NCBI RefSeq assembly: GCF_001651855.1
Contig: NZ_LNQC01000079.1
Location: forward strand, 1-40,891
DNA: 40,891 nt
From: Sinorhizobium americanum
GTDB taxonomy: Bacteria > Pseudomonadota > Alphaproteobacteria > Rhizobiales > Rhizobiaceae
Direction: 5' to 3'
A program made the translations under genes and the position numbers. Positions 15,349 to 24,336 of the stretch are shown here, in pieces; positions within the stretch are counted from its first letter, which is position 1; each line of letters begins with the position of its first letter. Under the pieces are notes generated by a model. It saw only the letters and a program-made list of their open reading frames with translations. It ran no database searches and was not told the origin of the DNA.

Positions 15349-17051
15349 AAAAGCTGCTCATCGCCAATCGCGGTGAAATCGCCATCCGCATCGCCCGGGC
15401 TGCGCGCGATTATGGCGTCGCCTCGGTCGCCATTTATTCGGATGCCGATGCGACATCGCTCCATGCCGAGATTGCCGACGAGGCCTACGGCCTCGGTCCC
15501 GGTCGCCCGGCGGAGACTTATCTCAACATCGAAAAGATCCTCGATATCGCCCGTCGGGCCGGCGCCGACGCCGTCCATCCCGGTTACGGCTTCCTGTCGG
15601 AACGCACCGAATTCGCGCAAGCGGTGATCGACGCGGGCCTTACCTGGGTCGGTCCCGCCCCCGAGGTCATAACAGCGCTCGGAGACAAGGTCGAGGCGCG
15701 GCGCATTGCGGCGAAGGTCGGGGCGCCTCTCGTCAAAGGTTCGGAGGGTCCGCTCGCTTCGGCTGCGGAGGCGGTCGACTTCGCCAAGCAAGCCGGCCTG
15801 CCGCTTGCCATAAAGGCTGCATTTGGCGGCGGGGGCCGCGGCATGAAGGTCGCACGGCGGCTGGACGAGGTCGGTGAACTGTTTGATTCCGCCGTGCGCG
15901 AGGCGAAGGAAGCCTTTGGCCGCGGTGAATGCTATGCGGAGCAGTTCCTCGACCGGCCCCGGCATATCGAGGCGCAGGTCATTGCCGACAGCCGCGGCAA
16001 CACGGTCGTCCTCGGTACGCGCGACTGTTCGCTGCAGCGGCGCAACCAGAAGCTCGTGGAAGAGGCTCCGGCTCCCTTCATCACCGCCGACCAGCGTGCG
16101 CGCATTCACGACGCCGCGCGCGCCATCTGCACGGAAGCCGGCTATACTGGGGCAGGGACCGTGGAGTTCCTGCTATCGCAGAATGGGGTGATCTCGTTCC
16201 TCGAGGTGAACACGCGGCTTCAGGTCGAGCACCCGGTGACCGAAGAGACGACTGGCGTCGACATCGTCATCGAGCAATTGCGTATCGCTGACGGCCTGCC
16301 GCTCTCCGTCACAGAGACGCCCGCGCCCCGCGGCCATGCCTTCGAGTTCCGCATCAATGCCGAGGATCCTGGGCGAGGCTTCCTGCCCACTCCAGGCCTT
16401 ATCACCCGCTTCCGCGCCCCTGCAGGGCCCGGCGTGCGCATTGATGCCGGCGTCGAGACTGGATCGGAGATCCCCGGCTTCTACGATTCCATGATGGCAA
16501 AGCTGATCGTCACGGGCGCCACACGCGAGGAAGCGCTTATCCGGGCTCGGAGGGCGCTAGCCGAATTCCGCATTGAGGGAGTCGCCTCCGTGCTGCCTTT
16601 CCATCGAGCGGTGCTGGATGAGCGCGATTTCACCGGCGAGGACGGCTTCGGCGTTTTCACCAACTGGATCGAGACGGAGTTTCGCGGCTTGGAGCCTTCA
16701 CCCCGCGTCGATCCGGCAGGAAGTGGGCTGATACGCAGCTTCGTCGAGATCGATGGGAAGCGGCACGCCATCGGCCTGCCCGCAGCCCTATTTTCCGGTC
16801 TGGGCGCCCCGCAGCTCGTGCAACAGGCTACGTCAGTAAGCGACGGCGGCGTGACCGCTCCGATTCCTGGCACGTTGCAGCAATGGTTGGTCGATGACGG
16901 AGCGGAAGTCGCGGAAGGCGACGCTGTCGCCGTTATCGAAGCGATGAAGATGGAAACTCGCATACTTGCACCGAAGGCGGGCCGGATCCGCATTAAGACC
17001 GAAGCGGGCGCGGTCGTCAGCCTCGGCGCAGAACTGGCGACGGTTGGCTGA
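15345..17051 (+). CDS. biotin carboxylase fused to a biotin carboxyl carrier domain
   Basis: A 568-residue protein. The biotin carboxylase part covers about residues 1-450: LIANRGEIAIRIARAA (5-20), HPGYGFLSE (78-86), the ATP-grasp glycine loop GGGGRGMK (161-168), and FLEVNTRLQVEHPVTE (285-300). A C-terminal biotinyl domain carries the biotin-accepting Lys535 in EAMKMET. The ATG at 15345 overlaps the stop of the PxpB-PxpC fusion (ATGA); a longer in-frame extension to 15048 is antisense-like and rejected. It has no carboxyltransferase domain of its own and is too short for a full 3-methylcrotonyl- or propionyl-CoA carboxylase alpha chain. With the preceding AHS1/AHS2 protein it has the parts of urea carboxylase in split form. 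Substrate unknown; 5-oxoproline or another lactam is inferred from pxpA. Confidence 0.92.
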   Translation: MKKLLIANRGEIAIRIARAARDYGVASVAIYSDADATSLHAEIADEAYGLGPGRPAETYLNIEKILDIARRAGADAVHPGYGFLSERTEFAQAVIDAGLTWVGPAPEVITALGDKVEARRIAAKVGAPLVKGSEGPLASAAEAVDFAKQAGLPLAIKAAFGGGGRGMKVARRLDEVGELFDSAVREAKEAFGRGECYAEQFLDRPRHIEAQVIADSRGNTVVLGTRDCSLQRRNQKLVEEAPAPFITADQRARIHDAARAICTEAGYTGAGTVEFLLSQNGVISFLEVNTRLQVEHPVTEETTGVDIVIEQLRIADGLPLSVTETPAPRGHAFEFRINAEDPGRGFLPTPGLITRFRAPAGPGVRIDAGVETGSEIPGFYDSMMAKLIVTGATREEALIRARRALAEFRIEGVASVLPFHRAVLDERDFTGEDGFGVFTNWIETEFRGLEPSPRVDPAGSGLIRSFVEIDGKRHAIGLPAALFSGLGAPQLVQQATSVSDGGVTAPIPGTLQQWLVDDGAEVAEGDAVAVIEAMKMETRILAPKAGRIRIKTEAGAVVSLGAELATVG

Positions 17052-17216
17052 GCCACACGGTTTCGTCACATGGCAACCCCCGAGCTCCGATGACCCGATC
17101 GCCCGTCCAGAGGTGCCAGCTTGGTGGTGCTCGCATCACAGCGATGGCGCGTTCAGGCGAGCAGGCGAGGGTCGTCGACCTCCTCGCTTACCGTTCGATC
17201 ACGAAGAGTATCTCTC

Positions 17217-18674
17217 ATGTCAACCATAGCCATGCCTGAACCGGATGCCGGCGTCCTTGCGAGAGCACCCCAAATCATCGCGGCGCTTGAGGCTGCGCTG
17301 CCGGCAGGGACTGTCATCTCGAGCCCGGAGGAAACACGGGCCTATGAATGCGACGCGCTGACCGCGTATCGCTGTCCGCCTCTTGCAGTTGTGCTGCCGC
17401 GCACAACCGAGGAAGTGGCAACCGCCATGCGCGTCTGCCATGAGTTGCGTGTACCCGTCGTGCCCCGTGGAGCAGGGACATCGCTTGCTGGCGGCGCTTT
17501 GCCGACCGCGGACAGCGTCGTCATCGGCACCATGCGTTTGCGCGAAATACTCGAGGTCGACACCGCCAACCGCTTCATTCGTGTGCAGACGGGTGTAACG
17601 AACCTCGCCGTCAGCGCCGAACTGGAAGTCCAGGGCTTCTTCTACGCGCCTGATCCCTCTTCTCAGCTTGCTTGCACGATTGCCGGCAACATTGCGATGA
17701 ATTCCGGTGGCGCCCATTGCCTCAAATATGGAGTTACGACGAACAACCTGATGGGCGTCCGGATCGTTATGGCCACGGGCGATATCGTCGAGCTTGGCGG
17801 CCCACTCCCGGGTGTGTCGGGCCTTGACCTCGTCGGTTTGATCTGCGGATCGGAGGGCCAGCTCGCCATTGTTACCGAAGCAACGCTCCGGATCGTGCCG
17901 AAGCCTGAAGGCGCACGGCCCGTACTGATCGGCTTCGATAGCGCGGAAACGGCTGGTGAGTGCGTAGGACGCATTATCCGATCGGGCCTGCTGCCCGTCG
18001 CGATCGAATATATGGACGACGTTTGCCTGCGTGCGGTCGAGGCCTTCGTCAAGGCGGGCTATCCGAATTGCGCAGCCGTGCTGATTGTCGAGGTGGAAGG
18101 CTCAGAGGCGGAAATCGACCATCAAATCGAGCGTATCCGTCTGATCGCCGAGGAGCTGAATCCGGTGGAGTTCCGTGCCAGCCGAACTGCCGAGGAAAGC
18201 TTGGCGATCTGGAAAGGGCGCAAATCGGCATTCGGGGCGATGGGCCGGCTCGGCGATTACCTGTGTCTCGACGGGACCGTGCCGGTCTCGAAACTTCCCC
18301 ACACGCTCAAGCGTATTGGCGAGCTGTCGAAAGCGTATGGCTTGGAGGTCGCCAATGTTTTCCACGCAGGCGATGGCAACATGCACCCGCTGATCCTGTT
18401 CGACGCGAACGCGCCCGGCGAGCTCGAGCGAGCCGAAGAATTCGGCGCCGATATTCTACGGCTTTGCGTCGACGTAGGAGGCTGCCTGACCGGCGAGCAT
18501 GGGGTCGGAATAGAGAAGCGCGACCTCATGACGAAACAATATACGGCCGATGACCTGGCGATTCAGATGGAAATCAAGAGCGTCTTCGATCCCGCCTGGT
18601 TGCTCAACCCAGCGAAGGTCTTCCCACTCGAAGTCAGTCAGCCACATCGTCACGCGGCAGCGAGATGCCCATGA
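17217..18674 (+). CDS. glcD: glycolate oxidase FAD subunit GlcD
   Basis: A 485-residue FAD-linked oxidase of the GlcD/D-lactate dehydrogenase type. The PCMH FAD-binding fold shows VPVVPRGAGTSLAGGALP (near 80-97) and IAGNIAMNSGGAHCLKYG. The C-terminal half has HAGDGNMHPLI and the signature GCLTGEHGVGIEKR. With GlcE and GlcF it oxidises glycolate to glyoxylate at the membrane, passing electrons to quinone. The ATG at 17217 (MSTIAMPEPD) is chosen over an upstream in-frame start that lacks family similarity. It overlaps glcE by 10 bases. Genes for glyoxylate assimilation (bhcABCD) follow, which favours glycolate over D-lactate as substrate. Confidence 0.93.
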   Translation: MSTIAMPEPDAGVLARAPQIIAALEAALPAGTVISSPEETRAYECDALTAYRCPPLAVVLPRTTEEVATAMRVCHELRVPVVPRGAGTSLAGGALPTADSVVIGTMRLREILEVDTANRFIRVQTGVTNLAVSAELEVQGFFYAPDPSSQLACTIAGNIAMNSGGAHCLKYGVTTNNLMGVRIVMATGDIVELGGPLPGVSGLDLVGLICGSEGQLAIVTEATLRIVPKPEGARPVLIGFDSAETAGECVGRIIRSGLLPVAIEYMDDVCLRAVEAFVKAGYPNCAAVLIVEVEGSEAEIDHQIERIRLIAEELNPVEFRASRTAEESLAIWKGRKSAFGAMGRLGDYLCLDGTVPVSKLPHTLKRIGELSKAYGLEVANVFHAGDGNMHPLILFDANAPGELERAEEFGADILRLCVDVGGCLTGEHGVGIEKRDLMTKQYTADDLAIQMEIKSVFDPAWLLNPAKVFPLEVSQPHRHAAARCP

Positions 18675-19822
18675 TAACGAACAGCAGCGATCACGCGGCG
18701 ACAGTGGTTTCGCCGCCCAGCGAGGCGGAGTTGGCTGGTTTGATCGCCGAAAGCTATGCGCGGGCCGCACCCCTGCGCGTCGTCGGCGGAGGCACCCGTA
18801 TCCGATCGGAGGCCATCGCCGCTGATCAGACCCTTACCTCGCGACGTCTTAGCGGTATCGTGACCTATGAGCCCGGCGCGCTGACGCTGATTGCGCGCGC
18901 AGGAACGCCTATCGAGGAAATCGAGGCAACACTTGCAGCCGAGGGCCAGGCGTTCGCGTTCGAACCGATGGACCATAGGGCGGTACTTGGCACCAAGGGG
19001 GCTCCCACAGTTGGCGGCATGGTTTCGGCCAACGTCTCCGGCCCGCGCCGAATACATGCGGGTGCTTGTAGGGATCATCTCCTTGGCGTGCGGTTCGTCG
19101 ATGGCAGGGGGCGGGTCATCAGGAATGGTGGCCGGGTGATGAAGAACGTCACTGGGCTGGACCTTGGCAAACTGCTCTGCGGCTCCCACGGAACGCTTGG
19201 CGTGTTGACCGAGGTGGCGCTGAAAACGTTGCCTGCCGCGGAAAGCCAACAGACGCTGGCCTTTCATGCCACTTCAGTGAAGGAGGCAACAGAAATCTTT
19301 GCGACGGCACTCGCCACTCCCTTCGAGGTGTCCGGCGCCGCCTTTCGGTCCGGCACTGCCTGGCTCAGGATAGAGGGGCTTTCCCCGCAGGTCGATTATC
19401 GTCGCGAACGGTTGTCCGCACTCTTCCGCGATCGGGAGATCGACATAGTGGGCGAGCCTGACAGCCGGACGCTGTGGCGCAGATTGCGCGATCTGCACCA
19501 CTTTGCGGGCTCGAGCGTACCGCTTTGGCGGATTCTGGTTAAGCCGAGCGAAGCTCCAGCGGTTGTGGCCCGTTTGCATGCGCTTGGCGGGGAGGTGTCG
19601 CTGGATTGGGGTGGCGGATTGATTTGGTTTGAGAGTAACGCCGATAGCGTTGCGATCCGCCGCGCAGCTGGTGTGGGGCAAGCTGCGCTGCTGGGCCGTG
19701 GCACGCTGCCGAACAGTAACAGTTTTCCGCCCGAAGGAGCCGCTGTAGCTCGGCTCTCAGCTGCATTGCGTCGGACTTTCGATCCCGCCGGAATTCTCAA
19801 TCCCGGATTGATGGGTAAATGA
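18665..19822 (+). CDS. glcE: glycolate oxidase subunit GlcE
   Basis: A 385-residue second FAD-binding subunit. It has the PCMH fold with RVVGGGTRIRSE, GAPTVGGMVSANVSGPRRIHAG, and FVDGRGRVIRNGGRVMKNVTG, then LCGSHGTLGVLTEVALK, and ends with a FDPAGILNPG tail. GlcE resembles the N-terminal half of GlcD and is required for the oxidase complex. Starts at 18665 or 18671 are both possible. It overlaps glcD and is followed one base later by glcF, so the three subunits are tightly coupled. Confidence 0.92.
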   Translation: MPMITNSSDHAATVVSPPSEAELAGLIAESYARAAPLRVVGGGTRIRSEAIAADQTLTSRRLSGIVTYEPGALTLIARAGTPIEEIEATLAAEGQAFAFEPMDHRAVLGTKGAPTVGGMVSANVSGPRRIHAGACRDHLLGVRFVDGRGRVIRNGGRVMKNVTGLDLGKLLCGSHGTLGVLTEVALKTLPAAESQQTLAFHATSVKEATEIFATALATPFEVSGAAFRSGTAWLRIEGLSPQVDYRRERLSALFRDREIDIVGEPDSRTLWRRLRDLHHFAGSSVPLWRILVKPSEAPAVVARLHALGGEVSLDWGGGLIWFESNADSVAIRRAAGVGQAALLGRGTLPNSNSFPPEGAAVARLSAALRRTFDPAGILNPGLMGK

Positions 19823-19823
19823 G

Positions 19824-21155
19824 ATGCAGACAAACTTCACCGACACACAGCTCGCCGATCCCGCCACGAGACGTTCGAACGAGATTCTGCGGTCTTGCGT
19901 CCATTGCGGCTTCTGCACAGCGACGTGCCCGACATACAAGGTGCTTGGCGACGAGCTCGATAGTCCGCGTGGTCGCATCTATCTGATCAAGGACATGTTG
20001 GAAAACAACAAGGTCCCTGACGAGCGAACGGTAACTCATATCGACCGCTGCCTTAGTTGTCTGAGCTGCATGACGACCTGCCCCTCGGGTGTGCATTACA
20101 TGCATCTGATCGATCATGCGCGCGAGTATATCGAGAAGACCTACAAACGCCGGTGGGATGAAAGAGCTCTACGTTGGCTTTTGGCAAAAATTCTGCCGTA
20201 TCCCGGCCGGTTTCGGCTGGCGCTGATCGGTGCAAGACTCGCCCGCCCTTTCAGGAAACTTCTCCCCGACGCTCGCCTGAGGGCCATGTTGGAGATGGCG
20301 CCCGACTTTATTCCGCCGGCCAGCGAGAATGACAGACCACAAAGCTTTTCGGCGATCGGCGCGCGTCGCAAGCGTGTTGCCCTGCTCATTGGTTGTGCGC
20401 AGCGCGCCCTGAACACGGATATCAACGATGCGACGATCAGGCTGCTACGCCGCCATGGCTGTGAGGTCGTAATCCCGAAGGGCATCGGCTGCTGTGGTGC
20501 TCTGACGCACCACATGGGCAAGGTCGAAGAAAGTCATGCAATGGCCGCGGCGAACGTCCGGGCGATTGTCCACGAACTCGACGGCGAAGGCCTGGATGCC
20601 GTGGTCATAAACACGTCGGGCTGCGGGACGACGGTGAAGGACTATGCCCATCTGTTGCGAGACCATCCGATCGCCGACGATGCAGCTCGCGTCGCCGCTC
20701 TCGCCAAAGACGTAACCGAAATCATGGCCGACCTCGGCTTGAACGACCCATTCCACGCCGAGCCGCTACGCGTGGCTTATCATGCTGCTTGTTCGCTGCA
20801 GCATGGCCAGCAGATCCGCTCCGCCCCGAAAGACCTGCTTCGGGCGGCAGGCTTCGAAGTCGTGGAGCCGCGCGACAGCCATATCTGCTGTGGATCTGCT
20901 GGGACCTACAATCTCATGCAGCCGGCGATATCTTCTGAACTCAAGGATCGAAAATTAGCGACGATCGAAGCCACTCGCCCTCAGGTGATCAGTGCCGGCA
21001 ACATCGGCTGCATGATGCAGATCAGCTCCGCGACCGAAATACCTCTTGTTCACACTGTCGAATTGCTGGACTGGGCCACAGGTGGACCGAAACCCCGTAG
21101 CATCGCCAATGCCGTCACCGTGAAAATGCGGGAATTGCCAGCATGTAGGTGTTGA
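19824..21155 (+). CDS. glcF: glycolate oxidase iron-sulfur subunit GlcF
   Basis: A 443-residue protein with two 4Fe-4S motifs, CVHCGFCTATCP (25-36) and CLSCLSCMTTCP (76-87), followed by two CCG domains: GIGCCGALTHH in the middle and HICCGSAGTYN near the end. It transfers electrons from the flavins of GlcDE towards the quinone pool. It ends 9 bases before the end of the convergent bhcR gene, so the two transcripts meet here without a visible terminator. The final seven or so residues (MRELPACRC) are slightly unusual but within normal variation. Confidence 0.93.
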   Translation: MQTNFTDTQLADPATRRSNEILRSCVHCGFCTATCPTYKVLGDELDSPRGRIYLIKDMLENNKVPDERTVTHIDRCLSCLSCMTTCPSGVHYMHLIDHAREYIEKTYKRRWDERALRWLLAKILPYPGRFRLALIGARLARPFRKLLPDARLRAMLEMAPDFIPPASENDRPQSFSAIGARRKRVALLIGCAQRALNTDINDATIRLLRRHGCEVVIPKGIGCCGALTHHMGKVEESHAMAAANVRAIVHELDGEGLDAVVINTSGCGTTVKDYAHLLRDHPIADDAARVAALAKDVTEIMADLGLNDPFHAEPLRVAYHAACSLQHGQQIRSAPKDLLRAAGFEVVEPRDSHICCGSAGTYNLMQPAISSELKDRKLATIEATRPQVISAGNIGCMMQISSATEIPLVHTVELLDWATGGPKPRSIANAVTVKMRELPACRC

Positions 21156-21164
21156 GGTTTCCGG

Positions 21165-21974
21165 CTATGGCGCTCCTAAACGCCGCGACACCATCTTCGC
21201 GGCATTCCTTACTCGTTCCCCGATTTGTTGCACTTGCCTGTCCGGCATTCTATGCGTTGGGCCTGAAACGGAAATCCCGGCCACCGCTTCGCCGTGCACA
21301 TTCAAGATCGGGGCTGCAACACAACGCATCCCTTTGGTTCGCTCCTCGTCATCCAACGCATAGCCTCGGTCTCTCGTGACGCGAAGTTCTTCTTCCAGTT
21401 GAGCGACTGACCGAACCGTATTCGCAGTGAACCGCTCCAGGGTGGTCTTCTTGAAAAGTGAAGCGAGACGGCTGTCGTCATATGTGCTGAGCAACGCCTT
21501 TCCTATTCCCGAGGCATGCAGGGGAGACAGTGTCCCTGGCGGGAAGAATGCCCTGATCGATTCGTGAGTTTCGACCTGGCTGATGAAGAGGACATTGCCG
21601 TCCTTCTCGACGCCGAGGTTCGAGGTCTCTCCGGTCTCCAGCATCAGCTCCCGCATGATTGGGCGGCTGCGTTCCACAACGTTGGTACGACGAAGAAACG
21701 CGGAGCCGAGCCGATAGGCCTCGGGGCCGATGTGCCAGACCTGTCGATCGGGGCTGATCTCGACGAATTCACGACGTTCCAGCGTCGAAAGTACCCGATG
21801 CATCGTGGCGGCCGATTGACCGAGATGGGCGGCAAGTTCCGATAGCGTCAGTCCTTCGGGCGAGGCCAGAGCCTCTAGCACGTCCAAAGCGCGGTCGAGG
21901 GACTGAATGATGTTCGGGGACTCCGGAGCATTGAATGCTTTCGGACGCCCTCTTCGCCGCTTTACTACCTGCAT
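21165..21974 (-). CDS. bhcR: IclR-family regulator, BhcR-like
   Basis: A 269-residue IclR regulator. After a basic N-terminus (VKRRRGRPKAF) comes the winged HTH (LTLSELAAHLGQSAATMHRVL, with ERREFVE), then the effector-binding domain (NVLFISQVETHESIRAFFPPG; LHASGIGKALLS; DDEERTKGMRCVAAPI; VAGISVSGP). The ATG at 21974 has GGTGAGG upstream; the reading frame runs further to a TTG at 22016. It is divergent from bhcA, exactly as in the described beta-hydroxyaspartate cycle locus, where BhcR responds to glyoxylate and controls bhcABCD. The assignment rests on context plus family. Confidence 0.85.
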   Translation of the reverse strand: MQVVKRRRGRPKAFNAPESPNIIQSLDRALDVLEALASPEGLTLSELAAHLGQSAATMHRVLSTLERREFVEISPDRQVWHIGPEAYRLGSAFLRRTNVVERSRPIMRELMLETGETSNLGVEKDGNVLFISQVETHESIRAFFPPGTLSPLHASGIGKALLSTYDDSRLASLFKKTTLERFTANTVRSVAQLEEELRVTRDRGYALDDEERTKGMRCVAAPILNVHGEAVAGISVSGPTHRMPDRQVQQIGERVRNAAKMVSRRLGAP

Positions 21975-22169
21975 CTTTTGCACCTCACCAATGTCATTGC
22001 TATCATTCAATAACACTCATGAAAAATCAATTCTCACAATGAAAAAATCTAATAGGCTGATATTATTTACTAATCGTCGTTGTATCACAATTTCGAAAAA
22101 CAGTTTCAAAAAAATTTACCTCTAAACGCCGGCATGTTATCTCTCTTTCCAGCTCTAGGAGGACGCCCC
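21975..22169. promoter_or_regulatory. AT-rich bhcR-bhcA intergenic control region
   Basis: Nearly 200 bases, strikingly richer in A/T than the coding DNA around it. It must contain the divergent promoters and the IclR-type operator. Candidates include the palindrome TTTCGAAA at 22091-22098 and the inverted repeat GAAA-N5-TTTC at 22095-22107. A strong AGGAGG ribosome site lies at 22158-22163 ahead of bhcA. The exact operator cannot be assigned by eye. Confidence 0.55.
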
Positions 22170-23360
22170 ATGTACCTGCAGAACCCGGTCTTCATTCCAG
22201 GTCCGACCAATATGCCGGAGGTGCTGCGTAAGGCGTCGGATATGCCGACTATCGACCATCGCTCGCCACTGTTCGGAGAGATTTTGCGGCCCGCCCTCGC
22301 AGGCGTGAAAAAGATCGTGAAGTCCGATGCAGCCTCGATCTTCGTTTTTCCTGCAACGGGCACGGGTGGATGGGAAACGGCGATCACAAACACCCTCAGT
22401 CCCGGCGACCGCGTTCTCGTGGCTCGCTATGGGATGTTCAGCCATCGCTGGATCGACATGTGCCAGAGGCATGGCCTCGACGTTAGTGTCATCGAGACGT
22501 CGTGGGGCAGCGGCGCCCCGGTTGATCGGTATGAGGAAATGCTGACCGCCGACAAGGCGCACCAGATCAAGGCCGTCCTGGTGACGCACAACGAGACGGC
22601 AACGGGGGTCAAGTCGGATATCGCCGCGGTTCGGCGCGCCCTTGATGCAACTCGCCATCCGGCCATGCTGTTCGTCGACGGCGTCAGCTCCATTGCTTCA
22701 ATGGAGTTTCGCATGGACGATTGGGGCGTCGACGTTGCTGTGACCGGCTCACAGAAAGGCTTCATGCTGCCTGCTGGGCTGGCGATCACCGCATTCTCTC
22801 CCAAGGCCTTGGCGGCGCTCGAAACGGCGAAGCTGCCGCGCACTTTCTTCGACATTCGCGACATGTCGAAGAGCTATGAGAACAACGCCTACCCCTATAC
22901 CCCCGCGGTCGGGCTGCTGAATGGCCTGAAGGTCTCGACGGAGATGCTGCTGGCGGAAGGCCTTGAGAACGTATTCGCGCGCCACAAGCGCATAGCAACG
23001 GGAGTTCGTGCGGCCGTGCGTGCCTGGGGTCTGGAGCTCTGCGCGAGGAGCGAGGACCTTTACTCGGACACTGTCAGCACAATTCGAACTCCTGACGGCT
23101 TCGACGCTACGTCCGTCGTTACCCACGCGGCGAAGAAATATGACGTCGCCTTCGGTGTTGGACTGGGAGAGGTCGCCGGCAAGGTGTTCCGCATCGGGCA
23201 TCTCGGCAGTCTGACGGACGTGATGGCCCTTTCGGGTATTGCGACGGCGGAGATGGTCATGGCGGATCTCGGTCTCGCGATCAAGCTCGGTTCCGGGGTT
23301 GCCGCGGCCCAGGAATATTACCGTAGCAACCAGGTTTCAGCGGGCCGGGGAGCCGCCTGA
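22170..23360 (+). CDS. bhcA: L-aspartate:glyoxylate aminotransferase (BhcA)
   Basis: A 396-residue class V aminotransferase of the serine/alanine-glyoxylate type. Motifs are FIPGPTNMPEVLR near the N-terminus, the PLP phosphate region PATGTGGWET (61-70), Asp170 in FVDGVSS and the PLP lysine Lys196 in TGSQKGFMLP. BhcA transfers the amino group of aspartate to glyoxylate, giving glycine and oxaloacetate. The ATG at 22170 follows AGGAGG with ideal spacing; an upstream extension into the AT-rich intergenic region is rejected. It is the first gene of the bhcABCD series, divergent from an IclR gene and next to glcDEF. From sequence alone serine:glyoxylate aminotransferase would be possible, but the next three genes make BhcA much more likely. 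Confidence 0.9.
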   Translation: MYLQNPVFIPGPTNMPEVLRKASDMPTIDHRSPLFGEILRPALAGVKKIVKSDAASIFVFPATGTGGWETAITNTLSPGDRVLVARYGMFSHRWIDMCQRHGLDVSVIETSWGSGAPVDRYEEMLTADKAHQIKAVLVTHNETATGVKSDIAAVRRALDATRHPAMLFVDGVSSIASMEFRMDDWGVDVAVTGSQKGFMLPAGLAITAFSPKALAALETAKLPRTFFDIRDMSKSYENNAYPYTPAVGLLNGLKVSTEMLLAEGLENVFARHKRIATGVRAAVRAWGLELCARSEDLYSDTVSTIRTPDGFDATSVVTHAAKKYDVAFGVGLGEVAGKVFRIGHLGSLTDVMALSGIATAEMVMADLGLAIKLGSGVAAAQEYYRSNQVSAGRGAA

Positions 23361-23367
23361 GGGAGCT

Positions 23368-24321
23368 ATGACGATGTATATCCCGACGCTTTTCGACGTG
23401 GATGAAGCGCATGCGCGCATCAAGCCGCACATTCATCGCACCCCGGTTCTCACCTCGCGTTTCATCAACTCCCTTGCCGGGGCGGAGCTTTTCTTCAAGT
23501 GCGAAAATCTGCAGAAGGCGGGCGCCTTCAAGGCCCGTGGCGCATCGAACGCCGTTTTCGGGTTGAGTGATGAGCAGGCAGCAAAGGGCGTTGCCACCCA
23601 TTCCTCGGGCAATCATGGTACCTGTTTGGCCTATGCGGCGGGACGGCGCGGAATACCTTGCACCGTCGTCATGCCCCGTACCGCGCCGCAAGCGAAGAAA
23701 GATGCTGTCCGCGGTTACGGTGCCAAGGTTGTCGAGTGTGAGCCGTCAACATCCTCCCGCGAAGCGGTCTTTGCCGAAGTCGTCGCCGCGACCGGTGCGG
23801 AATTCGTGCATCCCTATAACGATGCGCGCGTCATCGCCGGTCAGGCAACCTGCTCGAAGGAACTGATCGAACAGGTCACGGGTCTCGATGCGGTGATCGC
23901 GCCGATTGGGGGCGGCGGCATGGTGTCGGGAACATGCCTCACGCTGTCGAACCTGGCGCCGCATATCAAGATCTACGCGGCCGAGCCGGAGCAGGCGGAT
24001 GATGCATACCGGAGCTTCAAGGCCGGGCACATCATTGCCGACGACGCACCAGTCACCGTGGCTGACGGCCTGAAAGTGCCTCTCAAGGATCTGACGTGGC
24101 ACTTCGTCAGGAACCACGTCACCGACATCCTGACGGCTTCGGAGGCAGAGATCGTCGACGCGATGAAGCTCATCTGGAAGCGAATAAAGATCGTCATGGA
24201 GCCTTCCAGCGCCGTGCCGCTCGCGACCATCTTGAAGAACAAGGATCTGTTCGCCGGCAAGCGTATCGGCGTGATCATCACCGGCGGCAACGTCGACCTT
24301 GACAAGTTGCCTTGGCAATAG
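23368..24321 (+). CDS. bhcB: beta-hydroxyaspartate dehydratase (BhcB)
   Basis: A 317-residue fold-type-II PLP enzyme like threonine dehydratase/serine racemase without a regulatory domain. The PLP lysine is Lys55 in AFKARGASN; HSSGNHGT, the glycine loop IGGGGMVSG and the C-terminal VIITGGNVD are present. In the cycle it dehydrates (2R,3S)-beta-hydroxyaspartate to iminosuccinate. The ATG at 23368 follows GGGAG and comes 7 bases after bhcA. A paralogous enzyme is at 5018-6037; the two share only family motifs, so they are not recent duplicates. Assignment rests on gene order with BhcA, BhcC and BhcD. Confidence 0.9.
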   Translation: MTMYIPTLFDVDEAHARIKPHIHRTPVLTSRFINSLAGAELFFKCENLQKAGAFKARGASNAVFGLSDEQAAKGVATHSSGNHGTCLAYAAGRRGIPCTVVMPRTAPQAKKDAVRGYGAKVVECEPSTSSREAVFAEVVAATGAEFVHPYNDARVIAGQATCSKELIEQVTGLDAVIAPIGGGGMVSGTCLTLSNLAPHIKIYAAEPEQADDAYRSFKAGHIIADDAPVTVADGLKVPLKDLTWHFVRNHVTDILTASEAEIVDAMKLIWKRIKIVMEPSSAVPLATILKNKDLFAGKRIGVIITGGNVDLDKLPWQ

Positions 24322-24336
24322 GGGAGAGAAAGAGAG

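Noticed and set aside
17217..18674. GlcD as D-lactate dehydrogenase
   Set aside because: Possible from sequence alone, but the adjacent glcE, glcF and bhc genes make glycolate the better substrate.
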